From positions 1-64,000 of the forward strand of contig JAMYGW020000017.1 in NCBI GenBank assembly GCA_025617375.2: DNA of 64,000 nucleotides. The letters are read 5' to 3'. Below, one piece after another: positions 47,871 through 59,159 of the stretch. This DNA is from Acarospora socialis (lineage: Eukaryota; Ascomycota; Lecanoromycetes; Acarosporales; Acarosporaceae). Both the position numbers and the translations under genes were made by a program. Under the pieces are notes generated by a model, which saw only the letters and a program-made list of their open reading frames with translations, ran no database searches and had not been told where the DNA came from. Position 1 is the stretch's first letter; every line of letters begins with the position of its first letter.

Positions 47871-47970
47871 NNNNNNNNNNNNNNNNNNNNNNNNNNNNNN
47901 NNNNNNNNNNNNNNNNNNNNNNNNNNNNNNNNNNNNNNNNNNNNNNNNNNNNNNNNNNNNNNNNNNNNNN
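47871..47970. other. Assembly gap (100 N)
   Basis: Exactly 100 N, the usual placeholder for a gap of unknown size. It falls inside the protein kinase gene, so sequence left and right of it need not be adjacent. Confidence 0.98.
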
Positions 47971-49099
47971 AATCCTTCCGGAACATTCTCGGCAGTTTGC
48001 TCAACCCTACCAAGCCAACCTCGCATCTCAGAGAAAGCCTGCTCGCTCTCAAAGACGTCTGCAATCTTCCAGCTGCCCTTTGGCAGGGGTATTAGGCCAA
48101 ATGCAAAAAGTAACGTGATCCCAAACGCCCAGATATCACCCGGGAATCCTTGCCGGCGCGTGGAAATATATTCTGGTGGTACATAGCAGGGTGTTTCGCT
48201 GTTATTCTGCACCGGATTGGTAGCTCCTCTGATAGAGAATCCGAAGTCGCAAAGCACAGCTCTACCACCGGTGCTGAGTAGGATATTTTGGGGCTTGATA
48301 TCAAGATGAATGATGCTCTTGGAATGGATATATTTAATGCCATGACTGATATCTATCAAGACCCGATGTTGTTGGTTTTCTGACAATTGTGACATTCGCT
48401 GTGCATCGACAAAATGCGATAGATCAGGCCCGATGTATTCAAGTTCAAGGGTAAGACTTGCAGCATCATAGTGGATGAGTTTTATAATTGACGGCTGCTA
48501 GAGGGTTAGATCTTGAAAAGTCAGATGCTTCGGAGGACTTACATGATGTACATTGCATAGTATTTGCAGCTCATTCCTCCAGGTTTTCGCGGATACTTTC
48601 AGTTCGGGTTTCCGACACGCTTGATTGCAACTACCACGCCGTTACGCTCAGCTTTGAACACCTGTGTTTGCATGCTCTGCCCAATAGTTTCATTTGGTGT
48701 AGCAATCTTAGAATAAGACTGAGACTGTAATTCAGGTTTCTTTTGTCTTCCAGATCCTTCCAAAGCAGGCTGCTTCTTCCTCATGATAGCTGCTTCTGAT
48801 CCCGTCGGACGAGACAGGGTATTCTTAGAGATGACCCTTTTGGGCAATTTAGTCATATCTGTCGTTCTCTTGGGCTTGATGAATGAGATATTTCTAACCG
48901 GGGAGATTATTGATGCATGACAGCCTGTTTCTTCTGATGTGTATGGCATAATCCTGATTTCAAAATCTAATCCATTGCCAAGCCTGAGCCGCCAACTTCC
49001 GTATTCAAAGTACTGTCCTCTGTGTGACTGAACAACGGTCCTGCCATGGTTTCTAAAATTAGGTTTGGTGGCTACTTCTGTATTTGTATTTTGGTACAA
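47971..49099 (-). CDS. Serine/threonine protein kinase, 3' end lost in assembly gap
   Basis: Reading leftward, the first exon (49099 to 48543) ends its N-terminal part with IGQSMQTQVFKAERNGVVVA and IKR: a glycine-loop region and the VAIK lysine. It then continues as KTWRNELQILCNVHH in a shifted frame. The intron is 48542 to 48498 (GTAAGT, TCTAAC, CTCTAG). The second exon carries HLDIKPQNILL (catalytic loop), CDFGFS (DFG) and ETPCYVPPEY with DIWAFG. Kinases of this layout phosphorylate Ser/Thr. The loop has HLD instead of HRD. The C-lobe end is missing in the N gap. A one-base length mismatch near 48605 means either a damaged gene or an assembly error. The true start is unresolved; the N-terminus (YFEYGSWRLRLGNG) faintly recalls an FHA domain. 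Confidence 0.7.
48498..48542 (-). other. Intron of the kinase gene
   Basis: 45 nt with donor GTAAGT, branch-like TCTAAC and acceptor CTAG. It joins CNVHH to QPSIIKLIHYDAASLTLELE in phase 0. Confidence 0.7.
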
Positions 49100-52000
49100 G
49101 TATGCTCACAGATACATACAGCCTTTTCCTGACTTCACGCTCACACATATCAGACATTGTGCACAAATTTAAACTGAATGGCTTTTGCAGAGAGGGTCTG
49201 AATCAGATGTAATTGGGGTCATATTTCTGGTGAAGATGGACAGCAATGTGTTTGACTGGCAAATGACTTTGCATCCATGGTTCTAAAACAAGACCTCAAT
49301 CTCTTTCAAACAGATTATTCACATCTTCTAGAATTCATCAAGCATCAATGTTTCATAGCTCTTGACCTCCACTGTGAAAGGTTGAAAGTTGGTGTTGATT
49401 CAATTCCTTCTCAATGCTTTGTCACAAAGTACAATGTGAATCACAATGTGTAAAAGGTCCTCAACTTCTTTCAGAAACATTGGTGTGCTTAGCATATTCA
49501 GAATGTTCAAGAAAGTTAGATTCAGTCATGTTCAGCATTTTGGTAGTCTTCTACAATGAGGTGGTGCTGGACATTCAGAGTACATGTACTAAGACTGATC
49601 CCTTTCATTGATTTCTGACCAACACCCCACTAATTCTTCTTCAGCATCCTGAAAGCAAGATTCAGATCATCATCAGTTGTCAGGTTCAAGTCAAGTGAAG
49701 AAGCAGGAACAGATCAATAATCTTAGAACAGTCTTCAATCAAAGTGGAGATGTGCATTGCACTTAAGTTCTCAATAGTGGTTGAGGGGGATGCAGACAAG
49801 ACAACTGCACTCACAACAAGGAACATTTGACTTTCTTCTGTTCTTGAAGATTAATTATTACAGAATGATCAGTTGCTTCATCATGGCACTCATGATCAAA
49901 GTGGGGCCGGGGGTTTGCAGGTGACAATAGGTCCAGCTTGCAACCTTTGTAATACAAGGCTGTGAGGAGAAATGGCAGCTCAGCTTCAGTGTAAGATAAA
50001 TAATACTTCATGACTCTTTCAGCAAATGTCTTTTCTGTGCTCTTGAGTGAAAAGAAAACTGGTAAGAGTGGTTGGTCAAGTGTTGACTGAGCTTTCCCGC
50101 CATGGTGCAGCCAGAAAGATAAGGTTGATTCACAAACTTTGTCATCAATGAGTTGTCAGTGACTCAATACTGAAAACAGCAACACTTCATGAAGTCATTA
50201 TTGGGTGCGACACAGGGTAGCTGAATGGAAACAATGCACAGATTGGATGTGTGAGCAGAATAACTGTGATACTGGATGCTTCAGTCATAGTTATAGAGTA
50301 GATTTGCAATTCTCTTTTCTCTTTTCTCTTTCTCTTTTCCCCATTTCAATCTGTCATCTCTCAGTCTCAGACTCTTCTGAAATCTAGTTCTCAACACTGT
50401 CTTCTGATATTACAAGAAGCTAATGAATATCATCAGTCATACAAGGTGGGAATGTTGACTATCATGATTCTTGATTCATCAACATTGACTAATGGCCACA
50501 GCTTCAACATGTGCTTTGTTCTTGTTATTTGTTTCATATTGTGACCCAAGGGGTACAAAAGACCAAGTGGCCTCATCAGCTGAGTTTGAACCAAGCTCTG
50601 AAGCTGGTGTCATCAAAATCATCCTTGACTGAATGTGGTCAATGCCTGCAGAGAAGCTCTTTCTTCAACTACATCAATCTTGTCACCTCCTTATCATGAT
50701 TCAAAAACATCTGATGATGATTTCATGAATGAGTCTTCTTCATACAATTCCAACACTACTGTTTCTTCTTCAGAGTGAAGACTGAGATTTAGTTTCATGT
50801 ATATGTAGCAGGGACAAATGCACATGAAAGTTCAAGTAGAGATTTGACTTTATGTTTCCTTTCTACAGTTCTAGAATGCAGGAGAAGCAAGCTGAATCTT
50901 GTTTTGTTGTTCTCTAATATAATCTGTCTGTTTCAATTTCACAATACACAGCTAGTATACATCTACTATTTTGGCTATTCAGAATGTTGTACACTTGACC
51001 ATTTCTCAACAGGTGCAGAGGCATTGACACCCAAGTTAACTGTTGACTTCTTTGCTGTGTGTTAATCTTCTTATGATCATCTATCAATTCATTCTGTGTG
51101 CTGCCCCTTGATTCTACATCCTCTATCACATTCTTCTTCTCTGATGTATCAGAATCTTTAGTGCTGTTGTCAGTCTGAACCTCAAAGTCTGACAGATACT
51201 TGTGTTTCAGAAGTGAATAGTGGTTATTCTATTCAGACAGTCAGTTAAGCTCACAGTTGTTGTCTCTTAGATTCAGATTGACTCTACAATTTTGAACTCT
51301 GATGATGATCAGTGAGATTGATTTGTTGATTTGTATGTGTAGTATCTGTCATTGCAATGAATTAGAATGTAAATCTTCACTTCACACAAGAACCCAAGTT
51401 TGTGAGCTTTCTTGAGACAGTTGGCTTTTCTCTTTCAGAATCTCTCTCTTGTCACTCTCTTCAGATTAGTCTTTGGCATTCTGAATTCTGGTTGCTTCGA
51501 AGTGTAGCTGTTGTTTGTGATAGAAAAAGGATTCTTCAAGTTGAACATATATAGTATTTGTAGATCATGCAGCTAGCTGTGTGCAGTGATGACAGGTCAT
51601 CAATGTTCAAAAATAGTGACTGACCTGCTGAGAAGTCTCTTTCCAACACCACACTCCTGCTTGATCAAAGTTGCTGCTTGAGCTTCAGAGATGGCTGCTC
51701 AGAATCTACTTAAATCTCAAGTGTTGTTTTGTTCTTTCTTCATTTTTCAATATATCTGCTTCAGATAATTCAACTACTGCTTTCTGCTCTTTATGGAATT
51801 AATCTGTGTTTACTCTATCATCATTGATGTTGTGTTCATTCTTCTGATACTATATCACACAATTCTGAACTTGTTTTGTGCTCTACAAACCCATATACTT
51901 CACTTTGTTCTGAAACATCTAATGTATCCAATTGTCCTTTGTTGATGATGTTTCTTGGGGCCATGAACACACTGGTTTCTGATTTTACAGTTTGTTTATT

Positions 52001-52814
52001 GAAATGTCACTCTGAGTTGCATCAGCATCGGGGTCAGAACATTGGCTGAGACAAGTGCTAGGGCTGGCACCCTTGACATTATTCAGCTAGTGTCACTATT
52101 CTTTGAGAAACATCTTGATTTTGCTGCTGACTTGATAGAAATGCTGTTGCTTGCATATTGATGAGTTCATGATTTCATTGAAACTTCAGTCTTTGTGCTG
52201 AGCTTGTTTCATGCACTCATCAACATAATCACTGACCCAGACCTTTTCTTTCAGAATGACCTTCAGCTCTATGATTTCATTGTATTTCTCACTCACTGTT
52301 GAATGTGAAAAAGACACTCATGTTAATCTAGAGTGACATCTCATTGATGCTGCTGCTTCTTCTTACCTTCTTGTTATTTTGAAGACTCTCTTATGAAATA
52401 TTTCTCAGAGTACATCAGCTGTTGACTCTGACTGCAGTGTATGTCTTGTGGTGTCATCTCTCAGTCAAGAAGCTTTTTGCATGAATATATATTCTGATGG
52501 CTGCTGAGCTCTTCTGTGAAGTGATGGTTTGACAAGTTCTGCTTGTTGTATTTTGTAACTTGATTCTTGATCATGTCTTTGTCTGAGCAGATGTGACTCA
52601 AGACAATGACATGATCAAGATCAGTCTGACTCTACCATGACTCTGAAACATATGAATGAGTTAATACATCAATCTCTGCATATCATTCATCAGTCTCTGA
52701 TCATTTTTACAGAGTCACTCATTCATGATTGTCTCATGAACTGAAGAGAAAGCATCTGACCTGTTTCTTCTTGCAGAGATGAAAGCTGAATTCATCAGAA
52801 AGTTGTTACAATAC
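49100..52814. other. Decayed intergenic sequence
   Basis: CpG is nearly absent while CC and GG remain at low level. Only short frames occur, and none carries a domain I recognise. I cannot tell whether this is old transposon or old single-copy DNA. Confidence 0.4.
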
Positions 52815-53020
52815 TGTTATGGTTATACCCTAGCCTATTCGCTTAGGCCTTATATAACTTCCGCACAGTAGCTAGAGTAAAACAACAACAGACTTCACAC
52901 TTATACACTTAACATTGATAGCCACGGCTTCTCGTTACATACTAATTACTATATGGCATGGAGCCCAATAGAACACTACTGAGGACTTAACTTCTCATCG
53001 TGAGTATTGCACTCCTGACA
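52815..53020 (+). repeat. Solo LTR of the gag-only element family
   Basis: 206 bp, TGTTATGGTTATACC to CTCCTGACA, the reverse complement of 8153-8357 with few differences. Perfect AATAC duplication at 52810-52814 and 53021-53025. Confidence 0.9.
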
Positions 53021-53958
53021 AATACACTTGACCCCACACAGGCAATTCAACAGAAACAGACTATCATCTTGCTTGATTCAGCAGTTCTCACAGTCATACT
53101 CTGAATCTTGAAGATTACAGCAGCATTATCATGATCACAACTGAGTTGAGCATTGCTGCACAGTTACCCTATTTGAAGAAGCTGATCAAAGGGTACAATG
53201 ACTGCAATGTTTGAACAAGACAGATAAATCTCATATGACAGATAGCAACATGAAGTTGATGAATTAATCTGACCCTTTCACATGACCATGATCTTAATGC
53301 AGAGATGCAGATGATCAGTCTGGAGCTGTTGATCTAGTCAATGAGACTTTAAGAGAAGATGTCAGAGACAATGACTATGTGAGTTCATCTTGTTGTCAAA
53401 GAGAGCATCAATGCAAGAAGCTGATGTGTTAGATTCTCTGTATCTCAATCTATGTCTTAAAAGGTTATTCTTATCAGACATCTTCAAAGAGAGAAGAAAC
53501 ACATGAACATCTGCTATACTATGATGGCAAAGCAGATCTGAATGCTTTAATGACAGAGCATGTGGATGAATGCAAGAACAAAACACTTGTAATTGATAAA
53601 TTCATCTTTTCTGAAGTCAGTGTCAATCACTGATGCTCAAGATCAGTTTTTGCCAACAATCTTGTGTGTGATCAGCTGCAGAAGTTGGCACAGAAGTATG
53701 TAGATGAGGGTGTCTGACTGCTGAAACTGAACTTTCAATCAATCAAGACAAGAAGTTTGTGATCATCATAAAGAAGAAAGACACAGGATCAGACTGTCTG
53801 ACTGTAGTCAATATGTGAGGAGATTAAAGGTAGATCAAGTACATGATCTATAGTTATATGACATATATTTGAGCATTCATAATTAGGCACTCCAAAATAT
53901 GATAGTCATCAACAATTGATTGTGGATATTGCCATCATCACCATTAGTCTGAAGGCTA
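53021..53958. other. Decayed sequence without recognised gene
   Basis: Short frames only. A segment near 53680-53760 (QLQKLAQKYVDEGV on the plus strand) looks once-coding but is not assignable. Confidence 0.3.
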
Positions 53959-54222
53959 CTACTCAATTTTGGGATCAAAGGTGAAGCTTAGAATCCACCC
54001 ATCTACTTGATCAGGTAAGTATAGGATCTGTAATGAGATTGATTCTAGGGTTGCACCCACTTCCTCATAGTGTCCTAAAGCCCAATTCTGATCTTTGATG
54101 ATTTTTCTCACATATTTTGTATTGTTCTTGATGCTATTCTCCACCTGATGAGCTCTCTTCTTGTAATCATTGACTACAGCTTTCTTGAGTAGCTTCTCTG
54201 CAGAGACTTCTTTTTGACTCAT
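53959..54222 (-). CDS. Hypothetical 87-residue ORF
   Basis: Starts at the ATG at 54222. The first half is lysine-rich and helical (EKLLKKAVVNDYKKRAHQVE); the second is less polar (SLQILYLPDQVDGWILSFTF). The same frame stays open upstream without an ATG (reading IYLVAV before it), so this may be the last exon of a longer gene. No family recognised. Composition is intermediate. Confidence 0.3.
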   Translation of the reverse strand: MSQKEVSAEKLLKKAVVNDYKKRAHQVENSIKNNTKYVRKIIKDQNWALGHYEEVGATLESISLQILYLPDQVDGWILSFTFDPKIE

Positions 54223-55020
54223 GACTGCAACAAGGTAGATGGAAGAGTCAAGAATGAATGTGGTGAAGCTTGTAAACTTGATAGGCTTGTGGAGCAGGTG
54301 AGGTTCTTGTGTATACTGAGAGATGGGTTGTTGGAGGAAAGAATGATAATGCTGGAGCAGGCTTGGGAGGAGGTGCCTCGAGGGCGGTGAACGGCCGAGC
54401 TTTGGACGGAGCCAGAATTGGAGGCATACTCTCTCCCTTTGTAACCCCGTCTCGAAGCCATTTTTAGGGTCGTCTGGGGCTGTATGAGCAAGCGCTCCAT
54501 AGAACGGTGAGCGTTGGGAGCAGTCGTCACCCGGACGGGGATGCTACATCACCCGGGGTGGGGTGCTGGATCACCCCGGTCACCCTAAAAGCGGCAGCCT
54601 CGGGAGAGCGTCGACTGACCTGGGCACCGATTTTTGTCCTCTACACCTGCCAGTCTAACTACCTACTTTTCAGATACTTCGTAGACCACGAAAGGATATC
54701 TCAGTCCCGATTGGCAGTCTTCCGTTTCAACTATGTATTTCCGTTTCAAACGACGCGCCTCAACCTCGGCGATGGAGCAAGAGAATACAATTACAGTACA
54801 AGGGGTCTAAGGTCAACTCGCAGTGAAGGACACCAACTAAGTACATCGTGGGCTACTCTTCAGCTTAAATGCTTGGTGATAGGCACTCTGCTTCCTTCAG
54901 ATCCAGAATCAAGGCATGCAAGCTCAACAAGGAAACAGCTTATGTCTGTTGCAACTCCCGATTCATAACAGGCGGTACCAGCCGCTGTCCAACTTCGGAA
55001 CTCTCGGATGATTGCCCAAG
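54223..55020. other. Region between two minus-strand genes, no supported CDS
   Basis: GC rises sharply from about 54360. A run of similar words (CACCCGGACGGGG, CACCCGGGGTGGGG, CACCCCGGTCACCC) lies at 54529-54585. The 54507-54968 plus frame has no ATG near its start. Confidence 0.35.
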
Positions 55021-55893
55021 CTAGCGGCAGCAGAACGGCCACCCGACTTCCCAGAAGCCCCTCAACACGCCCCGGAAAACCTTCCTGAGACTCCAAGACC
55101 TCGGCCACCCGACCTTCCAGAAAGCCCTCCACACGCTCCGGAAAACCCCCTCATTCTGAGACCCCGGCAAAGGATAACCACACCGCCCGACATCCGCCCG
55201 AAACTGTTCGTAATCAAAGAGGGGTTGGGCCCAGTAACGAAGCGTTGACGCAAGCATCTTCAGATCAGATTCCAGAAGAGCTAGGTCGTGATCCTCGTGC
55301 AGGTCGACATATATATCCTCGAGGCTCTGTAGGAACGTGCGAGTCCAGTCGGCGGAGTCAATCTGCACGAAGTCGGGTCGTGTGAAAATCCACAGGCAAA
55401 TCCACAAAGATTCTCGTGGTAGGCCTGTTGCACAGCTCTTGAACAGTACTGCGATTCGGCTCTGCTCGTGATCGGTAACTTGTGGGCCGCATAGCACCAA
55501 GATGTTACTGAAAAGGTATAACGTCTCAAACCTGTCAATAAATGAGTCGCTCTCTCGCGTTGAGCGAACAAGCTCGCGGAGTAGCTGAACAACAGAGTCG
55601 TTCGCGGCTTTTGCTACAATGTCGGCGACCATGACTCGGTTATCTCGAAGTAGGGTGTTGATGAAAGACCTGGTTCCACATGGACCACGACAGCAGAATA
55701 CCTGGTACAGAAATTCCAAGAGTTCTGTAGCACACAGGTCATCAGATTGTCGGGCTGTCAAGTTCGCGAAGTCCTTCGAGAGCTGTTCGTTTTCGTTGCA
55801 CTGGTTCCGAAAGGATGCCAAGAGGCTACCGTAAGAGATTCGCGGAGGAAGTGGAGGTGGATCTTGAGAGGAGATCTTGGTTGTGGCATCCAT
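55021..55893 (-). CDS. Hypothetical protein with N-terminal PPPLPPR motif
   Basis: 290 residues from the ATG at 55893. Residues 12-18 are PPPLPPR, a polyproline stretch of SH3-ligand type. Residues about 35-220 look all-helical with leucine-rich segments (VVQLLRELVRSTRESDSF, FETLYLFSNILVLC), which could be an armadillo- or MIF4G-like helical repeat, but no family is certain. The last 40 residues come from a 66-bp tandem repeat and look non-native (FRSVWRAFWKVGWPRSW). The real C-terminus may differ by an intron or a shifted frame. It is divergent from the gene at 56914. Confidence 0.5.
   Translation of the reverse strand: MDATTKISSQDPPPLPPRISYGSLLASFRNQCNENEQLSKDFANLTARQSDDLCATELLEFLYQVFCCRGPCGTRSFINTLLRDNRVMVADIVAKAANDSVVQLLRELVRSTRESDSFIDRFETLYLFSNILVLCGPQVTDHEQSRIAVLFKSCATGLPRESLWICLWIFTRPDFVQIDSADWTRTFLQSLEDIYVDLHEDHDLALLESDLKMLASTLRYWAQPLFDYEQFRADVGRCGYPLPGSQNEGVFRSVWRAFWKVGWPRSWSLRKVFRGVLRGFWEVGWPFCCR
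55039..55167. repeat. 66-bp tandem repeat, two units
   Basis: Units start at 55039 and 55105 with CCACCCGAC; each contains CCAGAA...GCCC and CGGAAAACC. On the plus strand they encode a proline-rich repeat (PPDFPEAPQHAPEN, PPDLPESPPHAPEN); on the minus strand they form the tail of the neighbouring ORF. Confidence 0.75.
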
Positions 55894-56913
55894 GCTGATG
55901 ATTGTTTGGGCGGACTAGGTGGAGTCTTCACAGATTCGTGCGATGCTTGATGAAGAAGAGGCTGAAAGACCGTTATAAAGGTTTTTCTCACAGAGCAGTC
56001 GGATGAGTAACAACAAAAAGCTTTCCAGCGCTCAATGCCACCAGCCCCTGAGTTGAAGGTCTGGACCAACCATAGTATACAACAATAATTGGGAGGTTGG
56101 TGTAAGAAGGATATCAATGCCCGTACACCGGAAGTTCTCCTTCAACTAATGGTGTGCACCGGGGGTAACATGTCTTGCTGCCGAAATATTACATGGTTGC
56201 CAACTCTATTTACAATCTATGAGTGATGATTACCCATTGGCACTTCACTCGCGCCAGGGCTAAGCATCGGGGAAGATTATAGTCGAGGTTGGGCATCACA
56301 CCACCATCATGGGAACACTACAAATGCAATACACCTACCCGACTGACCACTCAGCTATCAGCACAAACGTGGTGGCAGTGGACACGATGGACACCAAGAA
56401 CACTAACAACACTAACAACACAACACTCTGAATTTGACTGGTAACAGTTGAAACTACCCGGGTTACACAGGCGCTAATTGACGGCACACGGTCACCAAGC
56501 ATCGGCGATCGCCCTCCCTCTCTACACAGCGGTGGCAACGGAAACAACGAACACCCTGGACACTAAGTACACAGCCGACACCACATACACAACTGACGCT
56601 ACATTACCTGTGCATGTGTCCACTAACCCCCTGCATAGCCAATGACAGTTACAGGATTCTGACCTCACCGGGTGATTTCAGCTGTCCTTTATTCGATTCG
56701 GCGCAAGCACATACCCTCATGCTGCAGTTGCGGAATAGGGAGAAACCCCAATTGAAACTGGGGTGCACCGAGATGCCTCCATACCCAAGACTCACATATT
56801 CGGAATTCAAGTGCATTTAAGGTCCAATTATAACATGCTTGTTTCCGCAGTTGTTTGCAAAGCCTCACCTTACAATATCTTGGACGCCAACTCCAACAGT
56901 ATCGGAACGCACG
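55894..56913. other. Divergent intergenic region, about 1 kb
   Basis: It holds the promoters of the two divergent genes. A short array of AACACTAAC words (56398-56430) and two similar stretches, GTGGTGGCAGTGGACAC and GCGGTGGCAACGGAAAC, were noted. No other gene is supported. Confidence 0.4.
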
Positions 56914-58580
56914 ATGCAATTCCTCAAAGCACTCTTCGGAAAGCAGAAGAATTCAAAATGGTCTAAGAAATCTCATAGAAAGATTTCCAGACCTCTTGAA
57001 TGCCCGAGCCTGAACACAGATCACCTTCAGTCTACTTCTCTTCTTTCCTCTCGCCCTCCGGCCTCTTCTCATCATCTTTGTGTTAAGCCTTATTCTTCTT
57101 GCTCTACTCACCCTGCTTGTTCTATTCGTTCTACAACAAATCCTATTCCTCTTCCCACATCTGATACAAACCCTTCACCATCCTTTGCTTCCCAAAGCAC
57201 TGCACCCCCCGACTCACCACCCAATGACGTCGGGTCCGACAGCACTACACTTGCTGGGTCGCCATCTGCTGATGACATCCCTGATGCTTCAAGCCCGGAC
57301 ACAGAGAGCAACTATAAACCACCTCTTCCTCCCCGCCCCCCCCACAGGTACAAACATATCGGTCTTCAAGACGGAACTTGGGCAGGTTTGAGCAGTCGAG
57401 GCCTGCACCTAATTGGGATTTGAGCCGTGATGCAGAGAGGAAGGGATACAATATCTGGCAAGGCCATCGGGTCCTTGCAGGTGTTACTTGTATGACTATT
57501 TTCCATCAAATCCTCACATAGCGCTAAGCAGACATAGTTGAATCGGCGTGTGAATATCTGCAGATCACAACTGTAGACCGTACCAAGACTCTCCAAGGTG
57601 CCTGGAGATTGCTCAACTCATCGAAAGTGAATTCACCTGCGCGATCACGGGCTTTTCTTCAGTATGTAGTCCAGATCTTCTTCGAGGCAGAAAAGGCAGC
57701 TATGCCCCTTTTTGTACCTCTAAATATACGGGCCAAGGTGGACAGGGCACAGTATGAAGGTTCGCGTATTTGGAAGTTGGGAGAGGTGTACAGGTCAAGA
57801 CTGCATACTCGACAAGAATTCAGGGAGTTTCTTGTCGCCATTGTGGACACATTCGATGATGATTCATTCAAGGCTCACCTCATAATCGCTATGATTGAAC
57901 GAGGTCTGCTTGATGGGCGGGAACGGGATGTCTACTACATCCTTATTAACCTTTGCAAGTCCGAGATACGAAATATTGGTGAAGTCTTCCGGATCGCAAA
58001 GGACGAGGCTTTGGCGAACATGCTCTCCTCTTATGTTCTTCAGTTATTCCCAAAGGTGATGGGCCTTACCCTGCGGGAAATCCGGGACTTTGTCGATATG
58101 TGTGGTGTTCTCGGAACGTTGATGGGGAGTTCAAGAATACCGCAGATCTATGACGTGGTGTTGAGAAGGGTGCAGCCATGCAATCGCCCTCTTGCACTGT
58201 GCTTATTTGTTGAAATGGCCAAGGATTACGATGGCTTGATTGAAGAACTACTTGAACGGCTTGCAGGTCTTGTGGTTGAACAAGGTGGAACTTGGCAGGA
58301 ACGCAGGTTATTAACAACTGCCCAGATTCTGTCCGGGGTGATTGTGCAGATTAAGAGAGGCAACACGCTCCGTTCTCTTCGAGGCGACGTCTACTACTAC
58401 TTCCCGAAAGTTCTTTACACCATCCTGCGCCGATGCCTAAACCCTCAACTCGAAAGTATACTTTCATCCTTGGGCCGAGACGATCCAACATGCTTTCGCC
58501 TAATCAAGAAACGAGAGCGGGCCTGGGAAGAAGAGGCGAGGTGTGAACGACGAGCATGGGTTTCAGCGATGAGGCAATAG
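56914..58580 (+). CDS. Hypothetical helical protein with PPLPPR motif, three exons
   Basis: Proposed exons are 56914-57347, 57386-57480 and 57532-58580, giving 525 residues. The N-terminal third is Ser/Thr/Pro-rich and disordered, ending YKPPLPPRPPHR. Exon 2 reads FEQSRPAPNWDLSRDAERKG. Exon 3 is one long helical region (ADIVESACEYLQITTVDRTK onward to WVSAMRQ) with repeated amphipathic helices (LLDGRERDVYYILINLCKSE), as in armadillo- or MIF4G-type scaffolds. Intron 2 has good signals; intron 1 is only 38 nt and less certain. Starting at 56914 avoids a frame with no upstream ATG. No enzyme motif seen. It shares only the polyproline motif with its divergent neighbour. Confidence 0.6.
57481..57531 (+). 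other. Intron 2 of the 56914 gene
   Basis: 51 nt, GTGTTA to CTAAGCAG. Splicing gives HRVLADIVESACEYLQ and removes the in-frame stops on both sides. Confidence 0.6.
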
Positions 58581-59159
58581 ATGGACGCAGAGCAGCGTGC
58601 AGACACGGAGGCACGAAGGCACGAGAGAGTGTGGACAACATGCGAACATAGTCCACATGGAAGTTGCTCGGGTTGAGCGGATGGTCAAGGAACGGTGGCA
58701 GGAATATTTAGGCTTTGACAGGCAAAGTTGTTGTTCGCTTACGACCAATAGCAACTGGGCGGAGTGGCAAGGCCGGGCCTTGCCCAAAGTCCATCATGGT
58801 AGCTGGCTATGGGTTCTCTTTTTTCCTCGCACTCTGGTAGTTGCGAGGCCTGCTCAAATCACGTATGCTTTCTTTCATTCGTCAGAGTTTCTTCACATTG
58901 TCATCTTCTGTAGCAAGCTGGACCGCTAATCTCGGCTGAGGCACTTCAAACTTGGTCATGGTTGCACAAATGAAAGCATATAGGTTCGCAGAGCTGCAAC
59001 ACCATGAAGTCTTGTCATAATAACTGCCGTCACCCAACACATAGATATCGAGCACGAAGCAAGCATCGCAAGCGTACCAAAACGAATGAGGGTTAGGGTG
59101 ACACTTCTCAAAGTTAGGATCCAAATGAAACGGCAGTGTCTAGCCTTGAACTTCTGATC
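58581..59159. other. Between two convergent genes
   Basis: The minus frame at 58882-59124 (NPHSFWYACDACFVLDIYVL) may be the last, shifted part of the ankyrin gene. The plus frame at 58597-58929 lacks an upstream ATG of its own. Neither is firm. Confidence 0.3.

Noticed and set aside
47834-48064. ORFs running through the N gap
   Set aside because: The residues over the gap are undetermined; the frame across it is an artefact.
54507-54968. 153-residue plus-strand frame
   Set aside because: No ATG near the start, no domain, and it overlaps low-complexity CACCC words.
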